Shown one piece after another: positions 1 to 8,204 of a stretch of DNA of 39,970 nucleotides (position 1 is the stretch's first letter; the number at the start of each line of letters is the position of its first letter). The position numbers were made by a program, and so were the translations under genes. The notes below the pieces were generated by a model, which ran no database searches, was not told the origin of the DNA, and saw nothing but the letters and a program-made list of their open reading frames with translations. Origin of the DNA: Bryobacterales bacterium (lineage in GTDB: Bacteria; Acidobacteriota; Terriglobia; Bryobacterales; Bryobacteraceae); contig JANXXL010000207.1 in assembly GCA_025350625.1 (NCBI GenBank), positions 1 to 39,970 of the forward strand, given 5' to 3'.

Positions 1-1161
1 ATCGAAGCGGCGCTCGATAAACCGGCCGCTGGACCGCCGCTGGCCGAGCTGATTGCGGGTAAGAAATCGGCGGCGATTTCGGTTTGCGATATCACACGCC
101 CCGCGCCCAATTCCACGGTTTTGCCTCCTTTGCTCAAACGGCTCGAGGCAGGCGGTATTGCGCGGCAGAACATCACCATCCTGATCGCGACCGGGCTGCA
201 TCGTGCGGCGACGGAGGCGGAGATCCAGAAGATCGTGGGGCCGGAGATCGCCGCGACCTACACTATCGTGAATCACGATGCACGCAAACGCGAAGAGCAT
301 CGACATCTGGGCGTGACGCGCTCGGGCACTCCGGTCTGGATCGACGAGCGCTTCATTCGCGCCGATCTGCATCTTACGCTGGGATTCATCGAGCCCCACT
401 TAATGCTGGGTTTTTCAGGCGGCAGGAAGCTGATCGCCCCTGGCCTGGCCGCGCAGGAGACCATCAAGGAACTGCACAGCTCGCGCTTCATGCGCGACCC
501 GCGTTCGCGAGAAGGCTCGATCGACGACAATCCCTTGCACGCCGAATTGCTCGAGATCGCGCGCCTGGCGCGGCACGATTTTTTGATCGACGTATCGCTC
601 TCGCATGACCGGAAGATTTCGGCGGTGTTCGCAGGCGAACCGGTAGGCGCACATCGAGCCGGCGTAAAGTGGGTTCGTTCCACGCTCGAGCAGCATCTGG
701 AACATCCGGCGGATGCAGTGATCACCACCGGCGGCGGTTATCCGCTCGACATGACCTTCTACCAATGCATCAAGGGAATCACCGCAGCGGAGACCATGGT
801 GCGTCCGGGCGGGCGCATCCTGATGGTGGGCGAATGTTCGGAAGGAGTGGGCAGCCCTGAATTCAGCGAAATGATGATGCGCTATGGGTCCGACGATGAA
901 TTCCTGCGCGGAATCGAAGGAGTGCCCGTGACAGTCGACCAGTGGCAACTGGAAAAACTAGCTCTAGTCACGCAGAAGAACGATGTTCTTTATGCGGTGC
1001 CGGGTGTGCCCCGCGAATATCAAAGCAAGGTGTGGGGGCGCGCCTACGCCAATCCGCAGCAAGCCGTCGAGGCCCTGTGCGAAGGTTTAAAACCCGGGGC
1101 GCGAATCGCTGTGGTGCCCGAAGGCCCGTACGTATTAGCGGGCGTGAGGGTGTACGCATGA
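1..1161 (+). CDS. larA: Nickel-dependent lactate racemase (LarA family), 5' end outside window
   Basis: Interconverts D- and L-lactate, or a related 2-hydroxyacid, using the nickel-pincer nucleotide cofactor; cytoplasmic. The reading frame is open from base 1, so the start lies upstream. The family motif DITRPAP is encoded at about 88-108, followed by ATGLHR (first catalytic His). The block IEPHLMLGFSGGRK then IKELH keeps the spacing known from Lactobacillus plantarum LarA: the second catalytic His, the cofactor-tethering Lys 10 residues later and the nickel-binding His 16 after that. All key residues are therefore present. The stop overlaps the next ATG (ATGA), so the pair is probably translationally coupled. 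The convergent genes downstream encode a Ni/Co importer, which fits the metal need. No larB, larC or larE is in the window. Substrate could be a hydroxyacid other than lactate. Confidence 0.93.
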   Translation: MEAALDKPAAGPPLAELIAGKKSAAISVCDITRPAPNSTVLPPLLKRLEAGGIARQNITILIATGLHRAATEAEIQKIVGPEIAATYTIVNHDARKREEHRHLGVTRSGTPVWIDERFIRADLHLTLGFIEPHLMLGFSGGRKLIAPGLAAQETIKELHSSRFMRDPRSREGSIDDNPLHAELLEIARLARHDFLIDVSLSHDRKISAVFAGEPVGAHRAGVKWVRSTLEQHLEHPADAVITTGGGYPLDMTFYQCIKGITAAETMVRPGGRILMVGECSEGVGSPEFSEMMMRYGSDDEFLRGIEGVPVTVDQWQLEKLALVTQKNDVLYAVPGVPREYQSKVWGRAYANPQQAVEALCEGLKPGARIAVVPEGPYVLAGVRVYA

Positions 1162-1445
1162 AATTCGCCGTGATCGTCGACTATGATGCAGCCGACCCGA
1201 AGGCTCCGGTGGTGCGTCCAGCACATCGGGAGTACCTTACTCAGCAGCGCACGAATGGGAAGCTCGTGATATCCGGGCCTTTCACAGAAGGCGGCGGGGC
1301 GTTGATTGTATATGAGGCGGATACTAAGGAACAAGTCGCGGCAATAATGGATGCCGACCCCTTCGTGAAAGAGGGTGTGTTCAAGTCTTGGGTGATCCGG
1401 CCGTGGAATCCCATTTTTATCAATCGTAACCTGTTGCCCGAGTAG
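1158..1445 (+). CDS. YCII-family protein (95 aa)
   Basis: A small alpha/beta-barrel protein of the YCII family (ferredoxin-like fold, often dimeric), whose members have mostly unknown or hydrolase-like roles. The ATG at 1158 overlaps the larA stop as ATGA, which fixes the start. The YCII pattern is visible: N-terminal FAVIVDYD, then the R-AHREYL segment, SGPFTEGGGALIVYEA, and the DPFVKEGVFKSWVIRPW stretch typical of the family's C-terminal half. The position suggests co-expression with larA, but nothing in the sequence ties it to lactate metabolism. It ends 2 bp before the stop of the convergent cbiO gene, with no space for a separate terminator. Confidence 0.88.
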   Translation: MKFAVIVDYDAADPKAPVVRPAHREYLTQQRTNGKLVISGPFTEGGGALIVYEADTKEQVAAIMDADPFVKEGVFKSWVIRPWNPIFINRNLLPE

Positions 1446-1446
1446 C

Positions 1447-2253
1447 CTAATCGTGACGGTGCGGATGAGTGTGCTGGTGCGAGTGGATCATTCCGGAAGC
1501 ATGCCGGTGACGATGGGCATGAATCATGTTGGTGCGGCCTAAGAGTTGTTGATCGCGCAATAAAACCGCCGGTTCGCCTTCCGCCGCGATCTTTCCTTCG
1601 TGCAGCAGGACGCAGTGATCGGCGATGTCTTCCACCAGTCCCAGGTCGTGTGTGGCAGTGATGACGGTCCGCGCGCCATCGCCCCAGGCAATCAACATAT
1701 CGATGATCTGACTTTCGCTGCGCGGGTCGAGACCCGCGGTCGGCTCATCCAGCAGCAGAACTTCCGGATCGAGCACCAGGACCGAGGCGAGCGCCACTCG
1801 TTTCTTCTCGCCTCCCGAAAGCCGGTGCGGCGGCCTGCTTCGCAACTGACCGATCTCCATGAGATCGAGCACCGCCGACACTCGTTCCACGATTTGCTCT
1901 TTGGGCCAGCGCAACTGCAAGGGTGCGAAAGCGACTTCGTCAAACACCGTTGGATTAAAAAGCTGGACCTCGGGATTTTGAAACACGAGTCCCACCCGGC
2001 GGCGGAAATCGAAGGCAAACTCATCCTCGACGAACGCCTCGGGTGCAAGCACGCAGCCATGAAATGAGACTTGGCCCGAATCCGCGAAGTAGAGGCCGTC
2101 GAGCAAACGTAGCAGCGTCGATTTCCCGGAGCCGTTCGCGCCTAGCAACGCGATTCGTTTGCCTGTTTCGATGGATAAAGAAACATCTGAGAGGGCCGCG
2201 ACCGTGTCATAGCGGTAAGACACGTGGTCCAGTTCGAAGACTGGTGTAGGCAC
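1447..2253 (-). CDS. cbiO: Ni/Co ECF transporter ATPase CbiO with His-rich C-terminus
   Basis: ATP-binding subunit that powers a nickel/cobalt energy-coupling-factor importer at the inner membrane. Walker A (GANGSGKST) is near residue 38, the signature LSGGEKKRVALA is in the middle, and Walker B VLLLDEPTAGLD follows, with the switch His in TATHD. Length (268 aa) is normal for CbiO/EcfA. The last 24 residues contain ten histidines in alternating H-x patterns, an extension that fits binding of Ni or Co. It starts 3 bp after the stop of the cbiMQ fusion gene, so the two form one transcription unit. Metal specificity cannot be read from the ATPase itself; nickel is inferred from the neighbouring larA. 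Confidence 0.93.
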   Translation of the reverse strand: MPTPVFELDHVSYRYDTVAALSDVSLSIETGKRIALLGANGSGKSTLLRLLDGLYFADSGQVSFHGCVLAPEAFVEDEFAFDFRRRVGLVFQNPEVQLFNPTVFDEVAFAPLQLRWPKEQIVERVSAVLDLMEIGQLRSRPPHRLSGGEKKRVALASVLVLDPEVLLLDEPTAGLDPRSESQIIDMLIAWGDGARTVITATHDLGLVEDIADHCVLLHEGKIAAEGEPAVLLRDQQLLGRTNMIHAHRHRHASGMIHSHQHTHPHRHD

Positions 2254-2256
2254 TCG

Positions 2257-4122
2257 TCAGCGCCCCCACCACAACGCCGCCGCTGCAAGAACCACGAAAC
2301 CGGCGAGCCAGCACCAGTCGATAGTTCGCGCGCGGAAGTCCTGGAGGACGTGCGCTTCACCCCGGAATCCGCGCGATTGCATGGCCATGTGCACATCGCC
2401 GCTCAATTGAACGCTTTTGCTCAACAGAACTCCTATCGCGCAAACGGCCAGGCGGCGGTTATCGGCGGGGCTCAAGGTGCCGACGGTCCTGCTCCGGCGC
2501 GATTCAAACATGTCCAATGCCGCGCGCAGGATTTCGAATATATAACGGTAAGTCATGCCCAGAACCGAAACCAGCACGGTAGGGCACTTTAGAACTCGCA
2601 GGGCTTTAAGCACCCACGGCCACGGCGTGGTGAGCACCAGCAAGGCCGACAGCGTAGCCGCCGTTTCTGCGCGAGATAGTAGATACGCCGCGCCCCGCAG
2701 CCCCTGGGTGGTGACGAAGAACCCGCCAAACCCGACAACCGGCGTTCCGGGCGTCAGTACAATCGCCGGCAGCGCAATCGTTCCAGTGAACAGCAGCACC
2801 GGAATCCAAACCCAGTTCGCGAGTTTGCCGGGACCAATCCCGGAAAACAGAGCCAAGGCGACCGCGAAGACGAATATCGCGCCTATCACCGGTAAATGGC
2901 GAGAAGCGGCGACCACGATCACCAGCAGCATCAAGCCTACTACCTTCACGCGCGGGTCAATCCTTTGCAGCGCTCCTCCCGATTCTGCCGAATGCTCCGC
3001 CGTAGCCGCAAACTCCGAGGCGCGAAGCAGGCTCTCGAGAGTGCGCTCGATAAAGCTACGGCCCCGCCGAATGCCAAGCCGGCGTAGTATGAATCCGGCT
3101 CCGAGACACACTGCGATAATCGCCATCATCCCCAGCATGGCCGAGACAATGTAGCCGAGCTGGGCGTTCTTGAGGAACCGCGGGGCGTATCGCGATAGCG
3201 GAGCCATCCACAGCGACTGTAACCTTTGCAATCCGGCAGGGGCCTCAGTGGGTGGCGCACTTCCCGCGGACGCGTTGGCGATTTGCTCCCGTGTTTGAGG
3301 ATGCTCGAAGTCGTCGACCGACCATTCGCCCCACGCCGAGCCGGTCGCGAGTATCCCCAACGGCGTCAGAATCGCCAGAACGCCCAAAGCGATCCACACC
3401 GGTTTGAGCGCACGCCAACCGCTGGCTTCACTCACCCGCGCGTCAGGCGCAGTCGCTCGGAGAAGATCTGGCTCCATGCGTTGCAGGTAGGCGACGACAC
3501 CACCCGAGACCACCATTTCGGCCAAGCCCGCCACCGTGAGGTGACCCGCCATCATGGCTGGTATGGCGATCGAAAGCGGATACGGAGCATAGAGCGCGGC
3601 GCCGCTTGCATCGCGGAAGAGCAAAGGTTGCAACCCGAGTTCAATGGCCGCGGCCAGCGCGCTAAAATTGATCGCCGCATAACCGGCGAGCGCGGCGGCG
3701 AGCACGCGTCGCCGGGATCTAACCGGCGCCCGGCCAGACAAAACTCTATAGGTCCCGTAAGCGACCAGGGAGCCTATGATCGCCATGTTGAAACAATTCG
3801 CACCGATGGCTGTAATGCCTCCATCGCCAAAAAGGATGGCCTGTATAATGAGCGCAATCGAAATCGCCAGGATCGCGGCCCACGGGCCGAGCACAATCGC
3901 TGCGATGCCGACACCGACCGCATGCCCAGTGGTCCCGCCCGGCAACGGAAGGTTGAACATCATAATGATGAACGAAAAGGCTGCAAAGACGGAGAGCAGT
4001 GGCACCATGCGGGTGTGCAACCCGCGCTGCATCCGCCGCAGCGAAACCCACCAGAACGGCGCCGAACCAGAGTAAAGCGTTGCGCAGGTGGCGGGGCTCA
4101 GGTAACCATCGGGAATGTGCAT
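2257..4122 (-). CDS. cbiMQ: CbiM-CbiN/PDGLE-CbiQ fusion, Ni/Co ECF transporter membrane protein
   Basis: Membrane part of a nickel/cobalt ECF importer, with substrate-binding and transmembrane-coupling subunits joined in one 621-aa chain. It begins MHIPDGYLSP, the CbiM/NikM signature in which Met1/His2 of the mature N-terminus bind the metal; this also fixes the start. CbiM-type helices fill about residues 1-225. A linker then leads to a CbiN/PDGLE-like pair of helices (TPLGILATGSAWGEW, about 245-350), and a CbiQ domain runs from about 355 (FIERTLESLL, then LQRIDPRVKVVGL) to the end. The EcfT coupling motifs are represented by SRRSRTVG and QSRGF. Usually M, N and Q are separate genes. The gene starts 33 bp after thiL and leaves no room for a metal or cobalamin riboswitch. 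Confidence 0.9.
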   Translation of the reverse strand: MHIPDGYLSPATCATLYSGSAPFWWVSLRRMQRGLHTRMVPLLSVFAAFSFIIMMFNLPLPGGTTGHAVGVGIAAIVLGPWAAILAISIALIIQAILFGDGGITAIGANCFNMAIIGSLVAYGTYRVLSGRAPVRSRRRVLAAALAGYAAINFSALAAAIELGLQPLLFRDASGAALYAPYPLSIAIPAMMAGHLTVAGLAEMVVSGGVVAYLQRMEPDLLRATAPDARVSEASGWRALKPVWIALGVLAILTPLGILATGSAWGEWSVDDFEHPQTREQIANASAGSAPPTEAPAGLQRLQSLWMAPLSRYAPRFLKNAQLGYIVSAMLGMMAIIAVCLGAGFILRRLGIRRGRSFIERTLESLLRASEFAATAEHSAESGGALQRIDPRVKVVGLMLLVIVVAASRHLPVIGAIFVFAVALALFSGIGPGKLANWVWIPVLLFTGTIALPAIVLTPGTPVVGFGGFFVTTQGLRGAAYLLSRAETAATLSALLVLTTPWPWVLKALRVLKCPTVLVSVLGMTYRYIFEILRAALDMFESRRSRTVGTLSPADNRRLAVCAIGVLLSKSVQLSGDVHMAMQSRGFRGEAHVLQDFRARTIDWCWLAGFVVLAAAALWWGR

Positions 4123-4155
4123 AGCGCTGCCGGTGCAGACTCCAGAATACGCGCT

Positions 4156-4992
4156 TCAGCCTTCCGTAAAGTGATCGTATCCGCGCGCCGGCAAGGGTTT
4201 GCCCCGGAACATCACAACGCCGGCGCGCCCTTCGATAATGTTCCCGATGACCGTGGTGCCACGCGGGGGAGCACTGCGGGACGGAAGAGTGAACAGCAAC
4301 TCGTAGTCTTCCCCACCATGAACCGCGCGCTCGAGAGTAGCACCGCGAGCAAGCGGAACTCGATCGACCCTAGCCGCCACACCCGAGGCCAGAGCCAATC
4401 GATGAAGGTCGAGCGCAAGCCCGTCGCTTAGATCCATGCAGGAAGTGGTCCGCCCGCGCAGTGCCCGCCCGAGTTCGAGACGCGGCTGAATGCGTCTTCC
4501 CCACGGCTTTCCGAGGCGGCCGGAGACGCAGAGTAAATCGCCCGGACGTGCGCCGCTGCGCCGCAGAGCTTTCCCGCGCGGCGCCGACCCGCACACCATT
4601 ACATCGCAGTAAATTTTGTCGCTGTGTGCCAGATCCCCGCCCGCGAGTGACGTTCCGGTACGGCGAGCGAGCGCCAGCACTCCGCGATAAAAGCCGTCGA
4701 TAAACTTCGCGCCGCGCCCGGAGGGCACAGCTAGCGAAACCAGACAGAAGCGTGGTTCACCACCCATGGCAGCGATATCGCTAAGGCTGCGAGCCAGCGC
4801 ATTGTGGCCGATGATCGCCGGAGCAAGCGCCGGAAAGAAGTGAATGCCCTCGATCGATTGATCGGCCGTGAAGAGCAGTTCTTCATTCGGGCGCGGCCGG
4901 TAGATGGCGCAATCGTCGCCGATACCGAGGGAGATGCCTTTGACGGGCCCTGCCAGGCGTTGCAACTTTTTGACGATGTCCAACTCATTCAT
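4156..4992 (-). CDS. thiL: Thiamine-monophosphate kinase
   Basis: ATP-dependent phosphorylation of thiamine monophosphate to the active diphosphate; cytoplasmic. The family motifs are in order: GIGDDCAI, TADQSIEGIHF (Mg-binding Asp), the LARSLSDIAAMGGEP segment, LAGGDLAHSD, RSGARPGDLLCVSGRLG, CMDLSDGLALDL and HGGEDYELLFT. I take the ATG at 4992 (protein MNELDIVKKLQ), which overlaps the 3' end of the Hsp70-like gene by 8 bp. An in-frame ATG 33 bases further upstream is possible but less family-like. At 278 aa it is shorter than the usual 300-330, mainly at the C-terminal end, though no motif is lost. It lies between the chaperone genes and the metal importer in one leftward run. Confidence 0.93.
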   Translation of the reverse strand: MNELDIVKKLQRLAGPVKGISLGIGDDCAIYRPRPNEELLFTADQSIEGIHFFPALAPAIIGHNALARSLSDIAAMGGEPRFCLVSLAVPSGRGAKFIDGFYRGVLALARRTGTSLAGGDLAHSDKIYCDVMVCGSAPRGKALRRSGARPGDLLCVSGRLGKPWGRRIQPRLELGRALRGRTTSCMDLSDGLALDLHRLALASGVAARVDRVPLARGATLERAVHGGEDYELLFTLPSRSAPPRGTTVIGNIIEGRAGVVMFRGKPLPARGYDHFTEG

Positions 4993-7591
4993 GAAAGACG
5001 AGTCCCGAGGGCAACTCTTCACCAAAGATCTTACCCATCGCGGCCAAATCGCCAGTAGGTTCGGCGTCGAGGTTAAGATCCGGGAACGCGCGGCGCACGG
5101 TTTCGAGAGTGTGTGGAGGCAGATCGCGCGTGGAGTCGCCCGTCACTCGCGCTATCGCGGCAATGGCGTCCGCCGCCCTGGGAACTTTGAGAAGCGCCTC
5201 CACCCAACGGGAAGCGGTCGCGGGCGGCAGCACCTGGTTAATGGGTCCGTAGAACAGTTTGCGAGCGCCCAGGCGTGCCAGGCACCACAGCCCGGTTTCG
5301 ACGAAGTCGTTTTTGACGATGCGGGCGAGAAGTTCGTCCCCCAGCTGCGTCTTGGTCTGGAGCGGCAGGAATTCAAGACTGGCCGCGGCACGCCACATTT
5401 CGCGCAGCAGGCTCGGGTTCACCCGTTGCGGTTTCTTCGACGCGCGCGGCAGCAATGTCGGCGAAAGCCGCTGGAAAACATCGGTCTGCTGGTTCTTATT
5501 GAGACCCCCAGCGACCCGCCCCCAGAAAATCCACCACTCGATTTCGTTTTGCACCTGATTCGCAAAAGTGAGGCCGGAAGCGTACACCCGCCGCGCCTGC
5601 TCGATCCGGAAATCGTCGCCCGGGAAGCCGAAGCCAGGCCGCAGACAGAAGCCGCAGAGATTCAGCCAGCGGAGTTCATGCGCTGCGCTGCGCTTGCGGG
5701 CTTCCGTTAGTTCGAACATGCGATCGGCTAACTGGCGGATGGCCGAGAGCGGCCAGGAGTTGCGCCCCAGCCCCAACGCTTGTTCCAGGCGGGCGGGCAG
5801 TTGCGAGGCTTCGCTCGCGTCGCCTGCGAAAGCGGCTGCTATCAGCGCCTCCGCGGCTGCGAGCGCTTCCTCGCTGATCACTGCGGCAGGGCGCGCAGCA
5901 ACCTGCTCCTTCACGGCCTTGCGAAGCTCGAATTGGAGACGCCAGCGGTGCTCGGTCTCTTTCGAATCCGCCCAGATTTCGAGCGTACCGACTTCAGTCA
6001 GTTTCGCGCCCAGCTTGACAGGCACCAGGCGCTCGCCCGCCTTGCCAAAGCGCAGTACGGCGTTGAGCGGCGCGTGCAGGTGCGGCTCGCCATCCTGTGG
6101 CTCGCGCGGAAATTCGATGACGTCGCCAGGCCGGTCCTCCGTTCGGGTTCGCGAACTATACAGGCGAAAGGACACCGGCTTATTGGCAACCAGCTGCAGA
6201 TTTCCAGGATCGATCTCGACCGTTGAACCTTCCTCTGCACCGCGCGGCACCAGGCATAGTGTTCGCAATTGATCGCTCTCCCCGCCCAACCCTATGAAGT
6301 AGGCGCGCGGCAGACCGCCGCGGACCAGCAGCCCTTGCCCAGTCGATCGAACGTAGGAATAATACGCCGCCCCCACTGCCACGGCAAGGTCGAGATCGCG
6401 ATTGTCGAGGATCAAGGGCCGCCGCCCATACCAGTGCTCGAGAACATCGGCGACGCGCTGGCGCAGAATCTCCGGAATGAAAAAGCCGCCATTAAAGAGA
6501 ATCGCGTCCGGCACCGCATCGCCCGCACTCGCCAGAAACGCCGCCAGGTGGCGCGTTACCGCGGGGTCGGAGACATAGGGCAGCCCGAGTTCGCGGAACG
6601 GGCTGCGCTCCTCTTCCTTGGGACGATCGGCCAGCTCGCACACCGGCAGGAAACCATCGAGCGCGAGTTCGAGCACCTCCTCGCGAAGGATCTCCGTTTT
6701 AAGGGTGCCCCCAACCAGCGAAGAACCGCCGCCGAGCACAGTGATCTCCGTGCTCGCGAGAGTAGGATCGGCAAGCAGACGCTCCTTAGCGGCCGCGCAT
6801 TGACGGCGCAGACCGCTGCGCTGTCGAATCGACAGCGTCTTGCCGAGTTTAGCTTCCACCAGCCAGGCGAGCGTAAGATCGAGATTATCGCCGCCGAGCA
6901 GCAGATGCTGGCCCACCGCAGTGCGTGTGAAATCGATGCGGTCGCCTTCCCGCGCGACGCGGATGAGCGTGAAGTCGCTGGTGCCGCCGCCAACATCGCA
7001 CACCAAAACCGTCTGCCCGTCGAAGAGGCTCTTCTGCGAGCGCGTAAGGTCATTGGCGATCCAGGAATAGAAAGCAGCGGCCGGTTCTTCGAGCAGCGTC
7101 AGTTTCTCAATCCCGGCTTCGCGGGCGGCCATGACGGTGAGCTCACGAGCTTCTTCGTCGAAGCTAGCGGGGACCGTCAACACCACATTGTGTTCGGAGA
7201 TCGCCGACCCCTGCTGCTTCTGCCACGCATCCGCCAGATGTTTGATGATGCGCGTGGATACTTCAACCGGCGACAGCACGCGCCCACCTTCCTGCGCGTC
7301 CCACGGCAGGATCTTAGCGGTGCGGTCCACCGCCGGGTTCGACAGCCAGCTCTTCGCGGAGTGCACGCACTTGGTGGGCACAATGGCGCCCTGTTCGCGC
7401 GCGTAAACGCCGGTGTATTCCTGATCGCCCAGATAAAGAAACGACGGCAACGACCGGCGCGGCTCGATGCGGCCCTGGGCGATATACTGCGGGACGTCCA
7501 GCACATGAATGGTGGGGTAATCCGCCTCGTCAGTCGAATCAATGTAAGCGAGCGCGGAGTTGGTGGTGCCGAGGTCGATACCGATGTTCAT
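4985..7591 (-). CDS. Large DnaK-like Hsp70 family protein (868 aa)
   Basis: A divergent Hsp70 with an N-terminal nucleotide-binding domain: GIDLGTTNS at residue 4 (phosphate 1), VCDVGGGTSDFTL near 200 (phosphate 2), LLEEPAAAFYSW before it, and a modified adenosine motif LFNGGFFIPEILRQRV near 370 where classical DnaK has GGSTRIP. A substrate-binding-like beta region follows to about 560. The last 300 residues are helical, unlike the DnaK lid, and resemble the extended C-termini of the Hsp70-like proteins that travel with DUF2760. Length is well above DnaK (about 640). No DnaJ or GrpE gene is adjacent. It follows the DUF2760 gene by 13 bp, and thiL starts inside its 3' end. Role is presumably ATP-driven protein handling; clients unknown. 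Confidence 0.88.
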   Translation of the reverse strand: MNIGIDLGTTNSALAYIDSTDEADYPTIHVLDVPQYIAQGRIEPRRSLPSFLYLGDQEYTGVYAREQGAIVPTKCVHSAKSWLSNPAVDRTAKILPWDAQEGGRVLSPVEVSTRIIKHLADAWQKQQGSAISEHNVVLTVPASFDEEARELTVMAAREAGIEKLTLLEEPAAAFYSWIANDLTRSQKSLFDGQTVLVCDVGGGTSDFTLIRVAREGDRIDFTRTAVGQHLLLGGDNLDLTLAWLVEAKLGKTLSIRQRSGLRRQCAAAKERLLADPTLASTEITVLGGGSSLVGGTLKTEILREEVLELALDGFLPVCELADRPKEEERSPFRELGLPYVSDPAVTRHLAAFLASAGDAVPDAILFNGGFFIPEILRQRVADVLEHWYGRRPLILDNRDLDLAVAVGAAYYSYVRSTGQGLLVRGGLPRAYFIGLGGESDQLRTLCLVPRGAEEGSTVEIDPGNLQLVANKPVSFRLYSSRTRTEDRPGDVIEFPREPQDGEPHLHAPLNAVLRFGKAGERLVPVKLGAKLTEVGTLEIWADSKETEHRWRLQFELRKAVKEQVAARPAAVISEEALAAAEALIAAAFAGDASEASQLPARLEQALGLGRNSWPLSAIRQLADRMFELTEARKRSAAHELRWLNLCGFCLRPGFGFPGDDFRIEQARRVYASGLTFANQVQNEIEWWIFWGRVAGGLNKNQQTDVFQRLSPTLLPRASKKPQRVNPSLLREMWRAAASLEFLPLQTKTQLGDELLARIVKNDFVETGLWCLARLGARKLFYGPINQVLPPATASRWVEALLKVPRAADAIAAIARVTGDSTRDLPPHTLETVRRAFPDLNLDAEPTGDLAAMGKIFGEELPSGLVFHE

Positions 7592-7604
7592 TTGACCAGC
7601 GCCA

Positions 7605-8117
7605 CTATTCGACTTCGATCTCGGCAGGAGCGAGAATAGCGCCGGGCACGGCGGCGGGGAGATCGATCTTGGCAGCTAGCCAGCCCTTGTGCCGCAGCAG
7701 ACCACCCGGAGCTTTCCCGTTGGCGGGCACGTTGCCGATCAGCTTGATCGCGCCCACAGCCACACCTTCCGTCTTGGTGTAGGTGCCTTCCACCCCGTCA
7801 ATCACCGGCTGAAATTGAAGATAGCGTTCAAGCGATTGCCGGGACTGCGCCTGCACGTCGCGCACGGCAGCGCCCACCTGTTCATCCGAGTACGCAGAGA
7901 TATCTTCCATCAAAAAATCCACCAGCCGCGCGTCCCGTTGCAGCAGCGAAAGAATTTGCACCGCGCCGTCGGCGGGTCCAGCCTGCGGCTTGGGCGGCGC
8001 GGTCGTTTTGACAGTCACAGGCTTGGCATAGCCAAACGCCAGCGCGATGTCGGCTGCGAGCCCCCCCTGGAACAGTATGGAGAAGAAACTGCGGAATGCG
8101 AACGAGATTCGGTCCAA
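7605..8117 (-). CDS. DUF2760 domain protein, companion of the Hsp70-like gene
   Basis: A 170-aa protein matching the DUF2760 pattern as I remember it: a short hydrophobic N-terminus (SFFSILFQGGLAADIALAF), an Ala/Pro/Lys linker, then a globular part with LLQRDARLVDFLMEDI, YSDEQVGAAVRDV and the C-terminal KTEGVAVGAIKLIGNVP and LRHKGWLAAKIDLPA segments. Its biochemical function is not known. It precedes the Hsp70-like gene with a 13-bp gap, an arrangement seen for this family elsewhere, so it is probably an adaptor or partner of that chaperone. The apparent start is TTG at 8117 with only a weak ribosome-binding site, so the exact N-terminus is uncertain. The gene is divergent from the DUF4159 gene across an 87-bp gap. 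Confidence 0.82.
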   Translation of the reverse strand: MDRISFAFRSFFSILFQGGLAADIALAFGYAKPVTVKTTAPPKPQAGPADGAVQILSLLQRDARLVDFLMEDISAYSDEQVGAAVRDVQAQSRQSLERYLQFQPVIDGVEGTYTKTEGVAVGAIKLIGNVPANGKAPGGLLRHKGWLAAKIDLPAAVPGAILAPAEIEVE

Positions 8118-8204
8118 GATGTTTCTATTTTACCTTGCGGAGCTTACCGGCCTAGATTGTTCGTCTCCGCCAACATTCATAAATGATATCCTCACAGTGG
8201 CGAC

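Noticed and set aside
4123-4155. Cobalamin or Ni/Co riboswitch before cbiMQ
   Set aside because: Only 33 bp separate it from thiL, too short for either riboswitch.
3226-4431. Long plus-strand open frame (about 400 codons) opposite cbiMQ and thiL
   Set aside because: It spans two well-supported minus-strand genes, has a charged, Arg-rich translation with no domain, and reflects GC-rich third positions on the other strand.
6269-7639. Long plus-strand open frame (about 456 codons) opposite the Hsp70-like gene
   Set aside because: It lies entirely antisense to a protein with clear Hsp70 motifs and shows no recognisable family or signal.
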